Below are positions 55,374 to 64,000 of a stretch of 64,000 nucleotides of DNA, piece after piece. This DNA comes from Nitzschia sp. pyKryTriq1 (lineage: Eukaryota; Bacillariophyta; Bacillariophyceae; Bacillariales; Bacillariaceae). Under the pieces are notes generated by a model. It was not told where the DNA came from. It did no database searches and saw only the letters and a list, made by a program, of their open reading frames with translations. The stretch lies in NCBI GenBank assembly GCA_956465555.1, contig OY101126.1, forward strand, positions 1,034,501 to 1,098,500, in the 5' to 3' direction. Both the position numbers and the translations under genes were made by a program. The first letter of the stretch is position 1, and every line of letters starts with the position of its first letter.

Positions 55374-56068
55374 GACCCATGCAACTGCGCCAGTGTAAAC
55401 GAGGGGGGTGGGGTCTTTCAAGCAAAAGATCCATGGAATCTTCTATGCTGGCGACGACTTTTGGTGGACGATGAGATGATGATGATGATTGATTGATTCA
55501 TCCCTCGAGATGATCTGTTCTGTTCTGTTCTGTTCTTTTCTCTCTCTTTCCTTCGGCCGAGTATCTCTCTCTCTAGCTAATAGAGAGCATAAACTCATCT
55601 CTATAGTATGATAGGATCTTATCATCGTCAAAGGTCTTCGTCCTTGCTTCGGTCGCGTGATGTCGCGTCGTCGTCGAGAGAAAAGAAAAGATTTTGATCA
55701 CGGACACACTGGCGAAAGTAGACTACCGCGTAATAGACCGCAGAGTTGTTGTGATCATTGGTGTAGACTTGAGTACTGTAAAACGTACCAGTACACGTAC
55801 AGTACGCAGTAGACGACGTTGACTGACGACCGACGGACAGTCAATATGGGCGTCCAGAGTCCAGAATCCGACGTCCGACGACTCATCAGACTCTAGACTT
55901 TGAACTTTGAACTTCAAATTCTTCGTACTGTAAAACGGACAGAAAGATCTGCGATCGAGAAAGATCTGCATTCTGGATCGCGGCGACGTCGACGATGATG
56001 ACTGAAAATGGACGATGACATAATGGATCACACCAGGCAGGGCCCATGCCACCCTTTACAACAACAAC
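55374..56068. other. Divergent gap, no supported gene
   Basis: A TGATGATGAT/TGATTGAT run at 55478-55498 and TTCTG repeats at 55515-55535 lie upstream of the ERMARD-like gene. GTAC words at 55770-55805. No gene. Confidence 0.5.
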
Positions 56069-56913
56069 ATGGCAACAATACCCAAAGAGAACGACGAAAG
56101 CACAGCTATCGAGGCAACATTGCAATACCTGCATCCATCGTCGTCAACTTCGGCCGAATACCACGCCTCGCAAGCCGGAGATGCCCAAGCCGCCGTTCAT
56201 GGTGGAGAGTATGATTCCCATGTGGTTTGGATTCGGAACGGGCGCGGCAGACAAGATTGGAGTTTGGATGTGAACGGCTTTCGACTTGTTTCGTATACTC
56301 CAGCCAAGGCTGTGGACTACTATGACGACCAACAGCTCGAAGCGCATTGCAGGAATGGCTACTCTCGCAGATTCCGGGAGCCAAAGAGGTGCACGTCTTT
56401 GACCACACGCGAAGATCGTCTTCTGCTACCGTAAGAACGGCGCGAAAAATGAGAGAGCCCTCCGCAGTGATTCACAACGATTATACTTCTTGGTCAGCTG
56501 AAAAGAGATTGAAGGAAATACTACTTGGCACTATTACTAGCGAGGTTTCATATTCTCGATTTGCTATTGTCAACGTATGGCGGCCCCTTTTACCAATTGA
56601 AAACTGGCCTCTAACGATTTGCGATTCGACCACGGTGCGAGTCGATCGAGATTTGGTGTCCGTGCCTCGTGTCTCGAAGGATGGTCGCAAGGGAGAAATT
56701 CAAATGGCCACCTACCACCCCGACCATGCCTGGTACTACTTTCCGCATATGCAACCCGAAGAAGTATTACTGTTGAAAACCTATGATTCTCTGTCCGCTG
56801 TCAATCAATACACGATCCATACCGCTTTTGATCTATTCGAGGGCAAACAGAACCATGACGAGGGACCTCCACGTGAGAGTTTGGAAACGAGAACCTTTGT
56901 CTTGTTTGACTAA
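56069..56913 (+). pseudogene. CmcJ/AsaB-family oxidoreductase with an internal frameshift
   Basis: The first frame (from ATG 56069) reads family-like sequence to DVNGFRLVSYTPAKAVDYYD and DQQLEA at about 56343, then turns to nonsense and a stop at 56434. The second frame takes over at about 56347 (LQEWLLSQIPGAKEVHVFDH) and runs to 56913. It contains the family motifs VIHNDYTSWSAEKR, VNVWRPLLPIENWPLTICDS, WYYFPHMQPEEVLLLKTYDS, HTAF and PRESLETR. These match CmcJ/AsaB/NvfI-type hydroxylase/desaturase-like proteins of fungal and bacterial secondary metabolism. A shift of one base joins the parts. No intron fits without deleting conserved sequence. So this is a decayed gene or a single-base sequencing error. 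The distribution of the family suggests transfer from fungi or bacteria (inference). Confidence 0.75.
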
Positions 56914-56964
56914 ACGGAAACGCCCAGCCGTATGGGCCATACGCAACAAATACGTACATACTCA

Positions 56965-59160
56965 TTATGCCTCGACCAATACGCGCTTCGATGCTTCTGC
57001 CACCAATAAACTAGCCCGTGCCACATCCATACTCTCGGTCGTGCCTCCGGTAGTTTCGAATCGATCGGGCAAGGTGGGATACTGAGATACATTGATATGA
57101 TCTAATCTCCAGAGTCCCAAGATACATTCAGGCTCGTCTTCCTTTTGTCCATCAGGTTTGGAGAGGACTAGACCAAAGTCGACTGACATGCTGCCCAGGT
57201 AACGTTTGACCAGCGAAGCCATGCCTCGGATAGCCGAATTGCCCAGCAGATCCAGAGTGACTTCCCAAATGGGACAATCATCCGTATGAGGTTCGTGTGA
57301 CGAATAATAGGAGGTTTCAATGAAACCTGGATGATAAACAGGAATTTCCGCATCCTTGGGGGCCATGAGTCGGATAGGGTAGGGTGCTTGGACGAATTCA
57401 AACAAAATCTTGAGACGTGGCCGACGATATTCGTCATCTCCCGTCAAGAAACGCTACATAGATCACAATAGAAACAAGATGAGATACTTCTGGTGAGTGT
57501 GCGTGTATGCGTGGTGCAACAAGGAATCCGCAAACAAGGACATCACGCCCTGAAACGCCTACCTTGAGTGCCTTGACATTGTCAGGATCATTTTCGTTCT
57601 CGACTAGACTATCCGAAGCATCTACGACCCAATCGGGTAGCTCATAATAAATCAAAATGGTTCCCCATTGAGTCATAATATTGACGAGGAAAGTGGGGAC
57701 ACTTCGTAGCCCGTTCCTACGAAAACAATGGAGGAAAAATGTGATAGCGCGTGAGAGAAGCACGATTGAGTCTGTCATCCAAGAAGAAAGAATCCATTCA
57801 TTCCTTCATTCATTCCTTTCTTCATTCGTACGTACCGTAAAAGGAAGGGATGGGAAGACATTACGGCTTCGGCGCAGTCGGTCAAAAAGATATCGAGGCC
57901 ACGCAACTGACTCATCCGTTGCACATGTATTTTACTTAACAAGACGGTCGCATCAGTATGAGACGAATCCATCTGTCCAATACCATGCATCATAGATTGG
58001 GATGTTTCAGCGGATGTTGTTTCAATAGTTGGCGAAGATTCTCCTCCGTCTTCGCCTTCCTTGGAACCCGCCTCTTTGGGAGTTCGTCCAAAGCGAGCGA
58101 GGCGACGAACAAACATCTTATTCAATCGCACGTGTTTTAACGCTTGTTCTCGGCTGGTATTACTTCGTTTCAAGGATGTTTTCGGTTGTTGGCTCTTTAC
58201 TTTGGGATTGCGTGGAGTTACCGGCAGGAATCGGGAAACGAACCGAATTGGATTAGGTCGGCGACCCGCCACACTCTCAGAATAACTTCGTTCGGTCATG
58301 GCGTTGGTAATATCCATCGTTGGATCCCGTGTGGTGCTGGAGGCACTTGCAGTAGGAGCGGTGGCCAAATTCGGCCCCAACAGATAATACTTTATAGTCT
58401 CTACCAGCATGGCCCCGTCGACTTCCATTCCCACAGTAAAAGCGACAAGCATCCAAGAAAGTGCCACTGGTAACGGAACCGTGCGTTCATGGACAATCAC
58501 TCCAAGATTCGGCATAGTATGGACAAAGGCGATGGATGCTACAACTGCCCAAACAATCAAGTGGTCATCATTCATTCCCACCGACGACGAGGAAAAGGAA
58601 GATGCGAACCGCTTCAAACCCCTATCGTCGCCATCATGATGGATGCTGTCAATATTGCTATTGGTAGTATCGGGACCCAGTGGAGCTTCGGAAGGTGCTA
58701 ACGATCGCGAGGCTGGTTCGGACAATTCGTCGCTGCTTGGCGCCTCTGGCAAATCTTCCGATGATTCTACTTTCCGGACCGTTTTGGAGATGGTAGAAGT
58801 CACCTGTTGGCCTCCCTGCTTGACAGCCTTGGCAGCCAACGTCGCCGTTTTTATGGAAAGATTTCCAGCTGCCTTGGCGGCAGTCTGGACCGTATTCTCA
58901 GCCTTGGAAAAAGCCTGCTTGGATTTGTCGGCTACCGACTGCATTCCCGAGGCCAAGCGGTTGCCCAAAACATTCGTTTTCTTCGCGGGCGAGGACGGTG
59001 GTGTGATTTTCGTCGCCTCGTTTGTTTCGGGCGTGGCCTCTGCATCCGCGTCGGCTTCTGGGGCCGAGGAGATCCCTGTTGTCCCTGTATCCTCCATTGT
59101 TCGTATTGTAGTCGACAGCAATAGAATGCTTCTTCGCTCTCTACGAGTGTTATGATCCAT
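56965..59160 (-). CDS. DUF1769 (Duc1-like) membrane protein
   Basis: Exons 57836-59160, 57563-57716 and 56965-57453; GT-AG introns of 119 and 109 nt; 655 residues. An N-terminal Ala/Thr/Lys-rich helical region (LASGMQSVADKSKQAFSKAE) precedes two hydrophobic segments (LIVWAVVASIAFVHTMPNLG and PVALSWMLVAFTVGMEV), then a basic linker. The C-terminal 220 residues, rebuilt by splicing, form the DUF1769 domain: NIMTQWGTILIYYELPDWV, FLTGDDEYRRPRLKILFEFV, VDFGLVLSKPDGQ, and PECILGLWRLDHINVSQYP. The fission-yeast member Duc1 is a cortical, phosphoinositide-binding protein. Role here inferred. A downstream ATG at 59097 is an equally plausible start. Confidence 0.82.
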
Positions 59161-59988
59161 TAGATGCACGATTCATGGTCTCATGCTCACATTTTTTAGA
59201 CCTTAAACTTCACGCGCTCGCTCGGATGGGATGCGGGGGAGCCCAAAACAAGGCATACATCACGTACCGTGAAGATATTATTATCATCCAGGAATGCTAC
59301 GGTATGTCCAACCACGTAGGCCCCACTACATAACCTACGTACACCATCTCCCGCACTCGCCGACCCTCCCTCCCATACCGAAACCCCCTCAGTACACCCT
59401 ACCGCGATAGCGCTACACTGGAGTTGTGGCCAGCGGATTGGTAGCGGGAGGCACGGTTTCCTGGCGGGTTCTGCGCCCCCGCTTCCCCTATGAATCCGCT
59501 AAATACGAGCTATTCGAGCTCTAAAATTTGCAGGGTCATTAGGGACACCGGCCACTACTCGTACCCGCCACGAATCCGCCACGCCACCGCGCAAACCCGC
59601 GACGAACCCGCTGATAGCGGAATCTCAGCTGGTTTGCGCCCAGCGGGAAAACGGACAGACGTCCTATCATTCCTGACGCCCGCTCGGAATCCGCTACCAG
59701 CGGTTTGCCAGCGGGTTCGCGTTGAGCTGGATAACGGACAGACGTCTTCCCATTCCTTCAGCCCGCTCGGAATCCGCCGAAAGCAGTTTGTCGGCGGTTC
59801 TTTCCGGTGACGTACACGTTGACACACAAAAGAACAGCCCGCCGAAAATCCGGGAAGAGCGGGTTTCTCCCGGAGAATAGAATTATGGCTGGAAGCGTGC
59901 GACAACATAACAACTTGCCTTTATGGTAGGAATTCCACGCGCCGCTTACGTAGAATCCCAAAAAGCATCTGAAATGAGAAAACGATGA
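59161..59988. other. Gap with GC-rich inverted and direct repeats
   Basis: Upstream region of the large unknown ORF. From 59430 to 59830 it is GC-rich, full of CCGCT/AGCGG pairs that can fold (for example CCCGCTGATAGCGG and CCGCTACCAGCGG). It contains an 83-bp approximate direct repeat, listed separately. No gene. Confidence 0.6.
59650..59815. repeat. 83-bp approximate direct repeat, two copies
   Basis: Copies at 59650-59732 and 59733-59815 both start AACGGACAGACGTC and continue with CCCGCTCGGAATCCGC and a GCGGTT-type end. They are imperfect, with substitutions throughout. Their position directly upstream of the 1,088-residue ORF makes them candidates for subterminal repeats or a promoter of an element. 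Confidence 0.7.
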
Positions 59989-62900
59989 ATGATCAAACGA
60001 AACAACAGAGACCAAAAAAATCCCACCATGTCGTGCACCAGCTGCAACAGTCCCCTCGACTCCATCACGGAGGTCTTTGGAGGGCAACGACATTCATGCT
60101 CCAAATGCTTACTTCCGACGACCATCTACTACTGTAGCTGTCATAATCGAAAGTACGAACACCAACGCTCCCTCCGCAATCATCTCCGATTGCTGGAGGG
60201 AGGCCACAACAACAACAACAACGACCACCAGCAGCAGGGAGATAATAATGATGATGACGAGGAGGAAGAGCACCACAACAATGACAACGAGCAGCAACAG
60301 CAGCCACCACAAGGCAACGGCCAGCCGGATTGTGGTAACGAGGAGGAGCAGAATCAGCAGCAGGAAAACCAACAAGCGGATGGCAACAACAACAACAACA
60401 ATGATGATGACGATGCCGCTGTCGAACTGATCCAATGGTGGAACTCTCTCCCTCCGTACAACCCCCAGCTAACTCCTCCACCTACCGTTGAAGAGTATAT
60501 TGAGAGCAATATATTAGCACCAAACGTCGCTTCCTTCATAAGGAACGAAACCAGGAGAAAGGGCGACGGTTCGAAAAGAATCGTGGCTGGAGCTTTTCTA
60601 AAATTGAAACCACCCCAGGCGGAACACATCCCATCCAACCAACTCCCCTCTGAGAAGGAGGTCCACTTCCACCTCCTACTGGCGAATTTTCTAAACGGCT
60701 TAAAGGGTAAACAAGTTGAGACGATGGGCAAGATTTTGGAAGTCCTTGTTCCCGAGGCCATTGCTTCGGGACAGGGCCGAGCCACTATGTTTTGCGGTCC
60801 GAGTAGCCGACTACCGCAGTGTCATACAGATTTGACGAGCATCTACCTGAATGATACTACTAGTATCATAAAGCAACTCCCGGCGCCCTCCGTCCAACAC
60901 GCCGGTAACACTTTTGCCTTCACTAGCCTCCGAGACGCTGTGCAGTCTCTTCTTCTCTGCGGAGAAAACATCCTCATTCCCGAACTAAACTTGGAGGGGG
61001 AGGTCCTACCCAAGCGCTACATAGACCTCCTCCGAAACGTCAAACTCGCATGTCCCTTGTATCGTCCTCTTGTTCTCCCTATGAACGAGTGGATGGACAA
61101 GTTTGAAGGACAAACCACCAAAAAAAATAGGAAATCAATCCATGCGACTACTGTCACCTTTTGCGGCAGTAGACAAAAACAATTTACTGCCACGATTGCC
61201 ATCGGTTCAGGTTCGCAAGACGGTAGACCTATGGAGACCCACCTCAAGGCTTCCTACAAGGAAAGTCTAGGGTGCCTCCAGTGGTTCTGGTATGGGCGCA
61301 CAATGTCGATGCATCCTGTAGTAATAGTTCCCCTCGGTGTAACACAGGACAGAGTAGAGAGAAATGGTACGACACAGACGGTCTCTCATTCCTCGCCGAT
61401 CGCCAGGAGGTGGCAACATGTCTATTCTGGAGTCCTCCCATCTTTGCTACCCTGCGATTGTCATCATCAGACTCGCCTCAACCTTCTCTCCTCCACTTTT
61501 CTAAATCCTACACTTCTCAGTTCTCTCGACTGCACTTGCGCAGATTTAGAATATGATGTACCGCGTGAGCACCCACTACCGATCTCTTCTGATTATCCTT
61601 CAACCAGCTGCAACTGCCCCAACTGCCCCGAAAGACCGGTACTGCCACCAGTACCATATAACGGAGAACATAATATTAGCATCTTCCTAACGTTTGAGTA
61701 TCTCAACAAAGCATTATTGTGGGCTATACATCAACGCAAGAGGCGGGTATGGAAAGCGAAGGAAATGTTTCAATACCTCCGGTTGGCCGGAATCAACGAG
61801 TTTACGCATAAGTGCGTAGAAGCAAAACTCAAAGATTACCCGGCCATGACAGAGCAAGACATTCTTGAGGCCTCCCGTCCTTTGTCATGGGACCGAGGGA
61901 TTACTTTTGAAGCATTTACTGGTGCCGAAATGCATCTACTGAAAGGTGTCGGTGAGCTTATCTACGACGATCTAATTTATTTCTTTGGTTCATACAAGAA
62001 GGGCACGGAGGTCATTCATGAACTTAATCCTTGGATGCTAGAAATGAACTCACTTCAGGTCGGATGGTTGCGGGTCCAGCCATTCGGCGGGAAAAGCAAG
62101 GACAAGATCGGAGGCTGGGTGTCTGAAAACTACATTGACTTCGCAAGATTTCATTTCATTCTCATCTTCCATGCTGCGAACAAGATCCAATTCAAACGTC
62201 AGAAGCTATTCGTGGCACCGGGAACTGATGCACTCTTGAGACTATTATACTTGCATCACTGTTGTGTTGGCCGGTTGCTGGCCAATACCGCAGACGCTCG
62301 GACTCGTAAGTTACCATTGGAGTTGCACGAATATGTAAAAGCTTTCCTCTACCAGTTAGCTAGGGTAGAGAAGGGCACGCAACAGCTACGCAGAAAGCGA
62401 AAGATGAAACGGCGGGAAGGGAAGACCCTCCCATGGGAGAACAAAGCCAATCCTCTCTCCATGCTGAACTGTTGTCATCAAATGAAATTATTCGGAAGCT
62501 GTCGAGACATGACATGGGACGGCGACCGAGAACACTACGTACACTATCTCAAACCGGAGCTCGGCAATGTCCGAGCTCATAGCCAGACATACTTTCCTGG
62601 AAAAGTGAATAGACTCCATCGGCAGTTTACATTAGAATCTCTTCTGGAGCGCGAGCGTGTCCGGGCGGCCATACCAGAGGATCCAATCCGCCACCGGATT
62701 TACCGACATTTCCGTTGTTACGGTTCCAGGAGTCTCATTGGAGTCTTTGAAGATCACACAAGAGTTGTATCTGGGTTCGAGAATCCCGCTACCAAAGAGC
62801 TTTATGTCTGTTTCCGGTACGATTCGAAAAAGCTATGTTCTCGTATTCAGTATGAGCATGGTACCGAGTTCCTTGACGGGACCATCCGACTCTTGAAAGT

Positions 62901-63255
62901 ATCATTGGAGCCGGCCACTATGCCAATGGAAGAGTGTCTTGCCGGCATCGCTGAAGTCCGTGGTTTCGTCTTGCTCCACCTCTTGACAAGAGGAGGGGTC
63001 AAGGAATGCGCAAGGATCAATGAGGATTGGAAGCAACAGCCCGGTTACCCCATACCACCTTCATCCTGGTCTACCGCAGCAGACTCTTTCCAGGATCTAC
63101 TCGTAGAAGAAGATACCGGTAACAGCAACAACGATGATGAAGAAGGAGAAGAAGAAGAAGAAGAAGATGATGACGACGAGCAGTTCGAGTTGGCACTTGA
63201 CTCGACCACCTGGGATGGTGGGCTATTCGGTTATGGTGAAGACGAATGGAACTAG
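59989..63255 (+). CDS. Large unrecognised protein with N-terminal Cys/His cluster; possible transposon protein
   Basis: Single uninterrupted frame, 1,088 residues. The start is uncertain: ATG 59989, or ATG 60028 which has a better context (ACCATG) and begins MSCTSCNSPL. Residues 16-65 form a putative zinc cluster, C16xxC19...C37xxC40 then YYCSCHNRKYEHQ RSLRNHL with further Cys and His. Next is an Asn/Gln/Asp/Glu low-complexity tract (residues 73-145). A long ordered part follows, with CxxC-like groups at about 530-550 (CNCPNCPERP), HHCCVGRLLANTADART, and MTWDGDREHYVHYL. The C-terminus is very acidic. I recognise no family. Length, zinc cluster, nearby repeats and the downstream palindrome would suit a DNA-transposon protein, but I cannot identify a catalytic triad. 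Confidence 0.7.
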   Translation: MIKRNNRDQKNPTMSCTSCNSPLDSITEVFGGQRHSCSKCLLPTTIYYCSCHNRKYEHQRSLRNHLRLLEGGHNNNNNDHQQQGDNNDDDEEEEHHNNDNEQQQQPPQGNGQPDCGNEEEQNQQQENQQADGNNNNNNDDDDAAVELIQWWNSLPPYNPQLTPPPTVEEYIESNILAPNVASFIRNETRRKGDGSKRIVAGAFLKLKPPQAEHIPSNQLPSEKEVHFHLLLANFLNGLKGKQVETMGKILEVLVPEAIASGQGRATMFCGPSSRLPQCHTDLTSIYLNDTTSIIKQLPAPSVQHAGNTFAFTSLRDAVQSLLLCGENILIPELNLEGEVLPKRYIDLLRNVKLACPLYRPLVLPMNEWMDKFEGQTTKKNRKSIHATTVTFCGSRQKQFTATIAIGSGSQDGRPMETHLKASYKESLGCLQWFWYGRTMSMHPVVIVPLGVTQDRVERNGTTQTVSHSSPIARRWQHVYSGVLPSLLPCDCHHQTRLNLLSSTFLNPTLLSSLDCTCADLEYDVPREHPLPISSDYPSTSCNCPNCPERPVLPPVPYNGEHNISIFLTFEYLNKALLWAIHQRKRRVWKAKEMFQYLRLAGINEFTHKCVEAKLKDYPAMTEQDILEASRPLSWDRGITFEAFTGAEMHLLKGVGELIYDDLIYFFGSYKKGTEVIHELNPWMLEMNSLQVGWLRVQPFGGKSKDKIGGWVSENYIDFARFHFILIFHAANKIQFKRQKLFVAPGTDALLRLLYLHHCCVGRLLANTADARTRKLPLELHEYVKAFLYQLARVEKGTQQLRRKRKMKRREGKTLPWENKANPLSMLNCCHQMKLFGSCRDMTWDGDREHYVHYLKPELGNVRAHSQTYFPGKVNRLHRQFTLESLLERERVRAAIPEDPIRHRIYRHFRCYGSRSLIGVFEDHTRVVSGFENPATKELYVCFRYDSKKLCSRIQYEHGTEFLDGTIRLLKVSLEPATMPMEECLAGIAEVRGFVLLHLLTRGGVKECARINEDWKQQPGYPIPPSSWSTAADSFQDLLVEEDTGNSNNDDEEGEEEEEEDDDDEQFELALDSTTWDGGLFGYGEDEWN

Positions 63256-63333
63256 TTATCAATTATGTAGAGACTCCATAGTGGATCTTCGCCATCGTTG
63301 ATTGTAGTTTGTTGTTGTTGTTGCCAGGAGCGC
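63256..63333. other. Short spacer between the large ORF and the palindrome
   Basis: Contains a GTTGTTGTTGTTG run at 63310-63322; otherwise nothing seen. Confidence 0.5.
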
Positions 63334-63413
63334 TGTAGACTTTAACACAATTCCCAACGTAGGGTAAATTTTGCAAAATTTACCCTACGTTGGGAATTGT
63401 GTTAAAGTCTACA
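63334..63413. repeat. Perfect 80-bp palindrome
   Basis: Bases 63334-63373 are the exact reverse complement of 63374-63413, with no spacer at the centre (TTTTG/CAAAA). Flanking bases on the two sides are unrelated. It begins 79 bp after the stop codon of the large ORF. It could be a terminus of a mobile element, two element ends joined tail to tail, or a very strong transcription-end hairpin. Confidence 0.97.
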
Positions 63414-64000
63414 TACGGGGATGACTACGTGAGACGAGTACGAGAGGCCTTCAGAATGTCCGAGTGTGCACGGCGCACACGATAATACCCAATCAATGGT
63501 ATCTCAATGGAATCTCACCATAGAAACAGTCAATAATTGAAAACATGAAACATTTAAATTGTAACGCATGTCAATAAGAAATGAAAATTGATCAATTTAA
63601 TATAAAATCGCCTCGAGAATTCACTGTGGGGAACGTGAACGAAAGAAGGAGAAATTCGAATACTCCGCGCCATATTTTTTGATGATGGATATTTAATGGA
63701 AGAGAAGGAAATAAAGGCTCGAAGGAAGGGGCAATAACAGGTTTCAAAGGCTCAGGCTTGTATAAATGGCTTGAGCCGAACTCCAATAAGTAGGTTGAGA
63801 ACGCTATTGAAGAAATCCTTAACGAAGCTCAAGGACAGGCTCAAGTGCGCCTTGCGATTGCACCATAACACTCCCATCCTTTGAACGACGTTTTAAACAA
63901 TTAGGGAAGGGCCGTATTCAAAAGAGGCCGGCGATCATGTGTGTACTTATGGCTCGGGATGGTAATTAAAGGAAGGAGAGTGTGACAACTTAACGGAATC
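63414..64000. other. Window end, AT-rich, no supported gene
   Basis: AT-rich from 63520 to 63620. A small inverted repeat GGCTTGTATAAATGGCTTGAGCC is at about 63754-63776. No frame with support before the window ends. Confidence 0.5.

Noticed and set aside
56292-56352. A 60-65-nt intron that would join the two frames of the CmcJ/AsaB-like gene
   Set aside because: It would remove the conserved SYTPAKAVDYYD block and use a poor donor, so a frameshift is the simpler reading. Programmed frameshifting was also considered but no slippery site is visible.
1-64000. tRNA or rRNA genes
   Set aside because: I looked for T-loop GTTCRAATC strings with fitting stems and for conserved rRNA blocks; the few matches had no cloverleaf context.

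Overview
The window looks like nuclear DNA of a diatom, probably a pennate one. Four things point there. Compact genes carry zero to two or three short GT-AG introns (78-210 nt). An Mpv17-family protein has a bipartite plastid presequence with an Ala-Phe cleavage site. Several proteins belong to families I know mainly from diatoms. Intergenic DNA is full of short GTAC-centred words rather than bacterial signals. No operon, rRNA, tRNA or CRISPR was seen. Part of the ORF evidence rests on alternative start codons, so I moved starts to ATG and rebuilt spliced genes from visible splice sites.

Layout. 1-5,000: a Spc24-like kinetochore gene (-) and a SAP30BP/HCNGP-family gene (+), then a 1.7 kb gap with a cluster of TGACGTC (CRE-type) sites. 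5,070-9,031: a PRXL2/SelU-type thioredoxin-fold gene and an FKBP8-like chaperone gene, separated by a MITE-like inverted-repeat element. 9,191-15,811: three minus-strand genes for secretory or plastid proteins: a type I membrane protein, a secreted repeat protein with a fresh 578-bp internal duplication, and a plastid Mpv17-like protein. 17,512-25,042: two paralogues of a diatom family, a Med22-like subunit, a membrane protein and NDUFS8 of complex I. 26,209-34,759: a METTL13/EEF1AKMT4-type methyltransferase, a mitochondrial-looking unknown, an AAMP/Sqt1 WD40 protein and a bZIP factor. 35,400-38,110: two arrays of a 10-bp repeat in the same orientation flank ribosomal protein eS30 and a frame-broken zinc-ribbon gene.

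39,228-45,279: two almost identical tandem genes for secreted double periplasmic-binding-protein (PBP1) proteins with a knottin-like cysteine tail. 45,625-52,780: folylpolyglutamate synthase, an RCC1-repeat protein and a GPI-anchored cysteine-rich surface protein. 53,022-59,160: an ERMARD-like protein, a frame-broken CmcJ/AsaB-family oxidoreductase and a DUF1769 membrane protein. 59,200-63,500: an unrecognised 1,088-residue protein with an N-terminal Cys/His cluster, preceded by GC-rich repeats and followed by a perfect 80-bp palindrome; this is the best candidate for an undescribed mobile element.

Most genes are unrelated housekeeping functions and do not form a pathway. The most informative signals are recent duplication with patchy divergence, the 10-bp arrays, the intergenic word signature, and the large unknown ORF with its palindrome.
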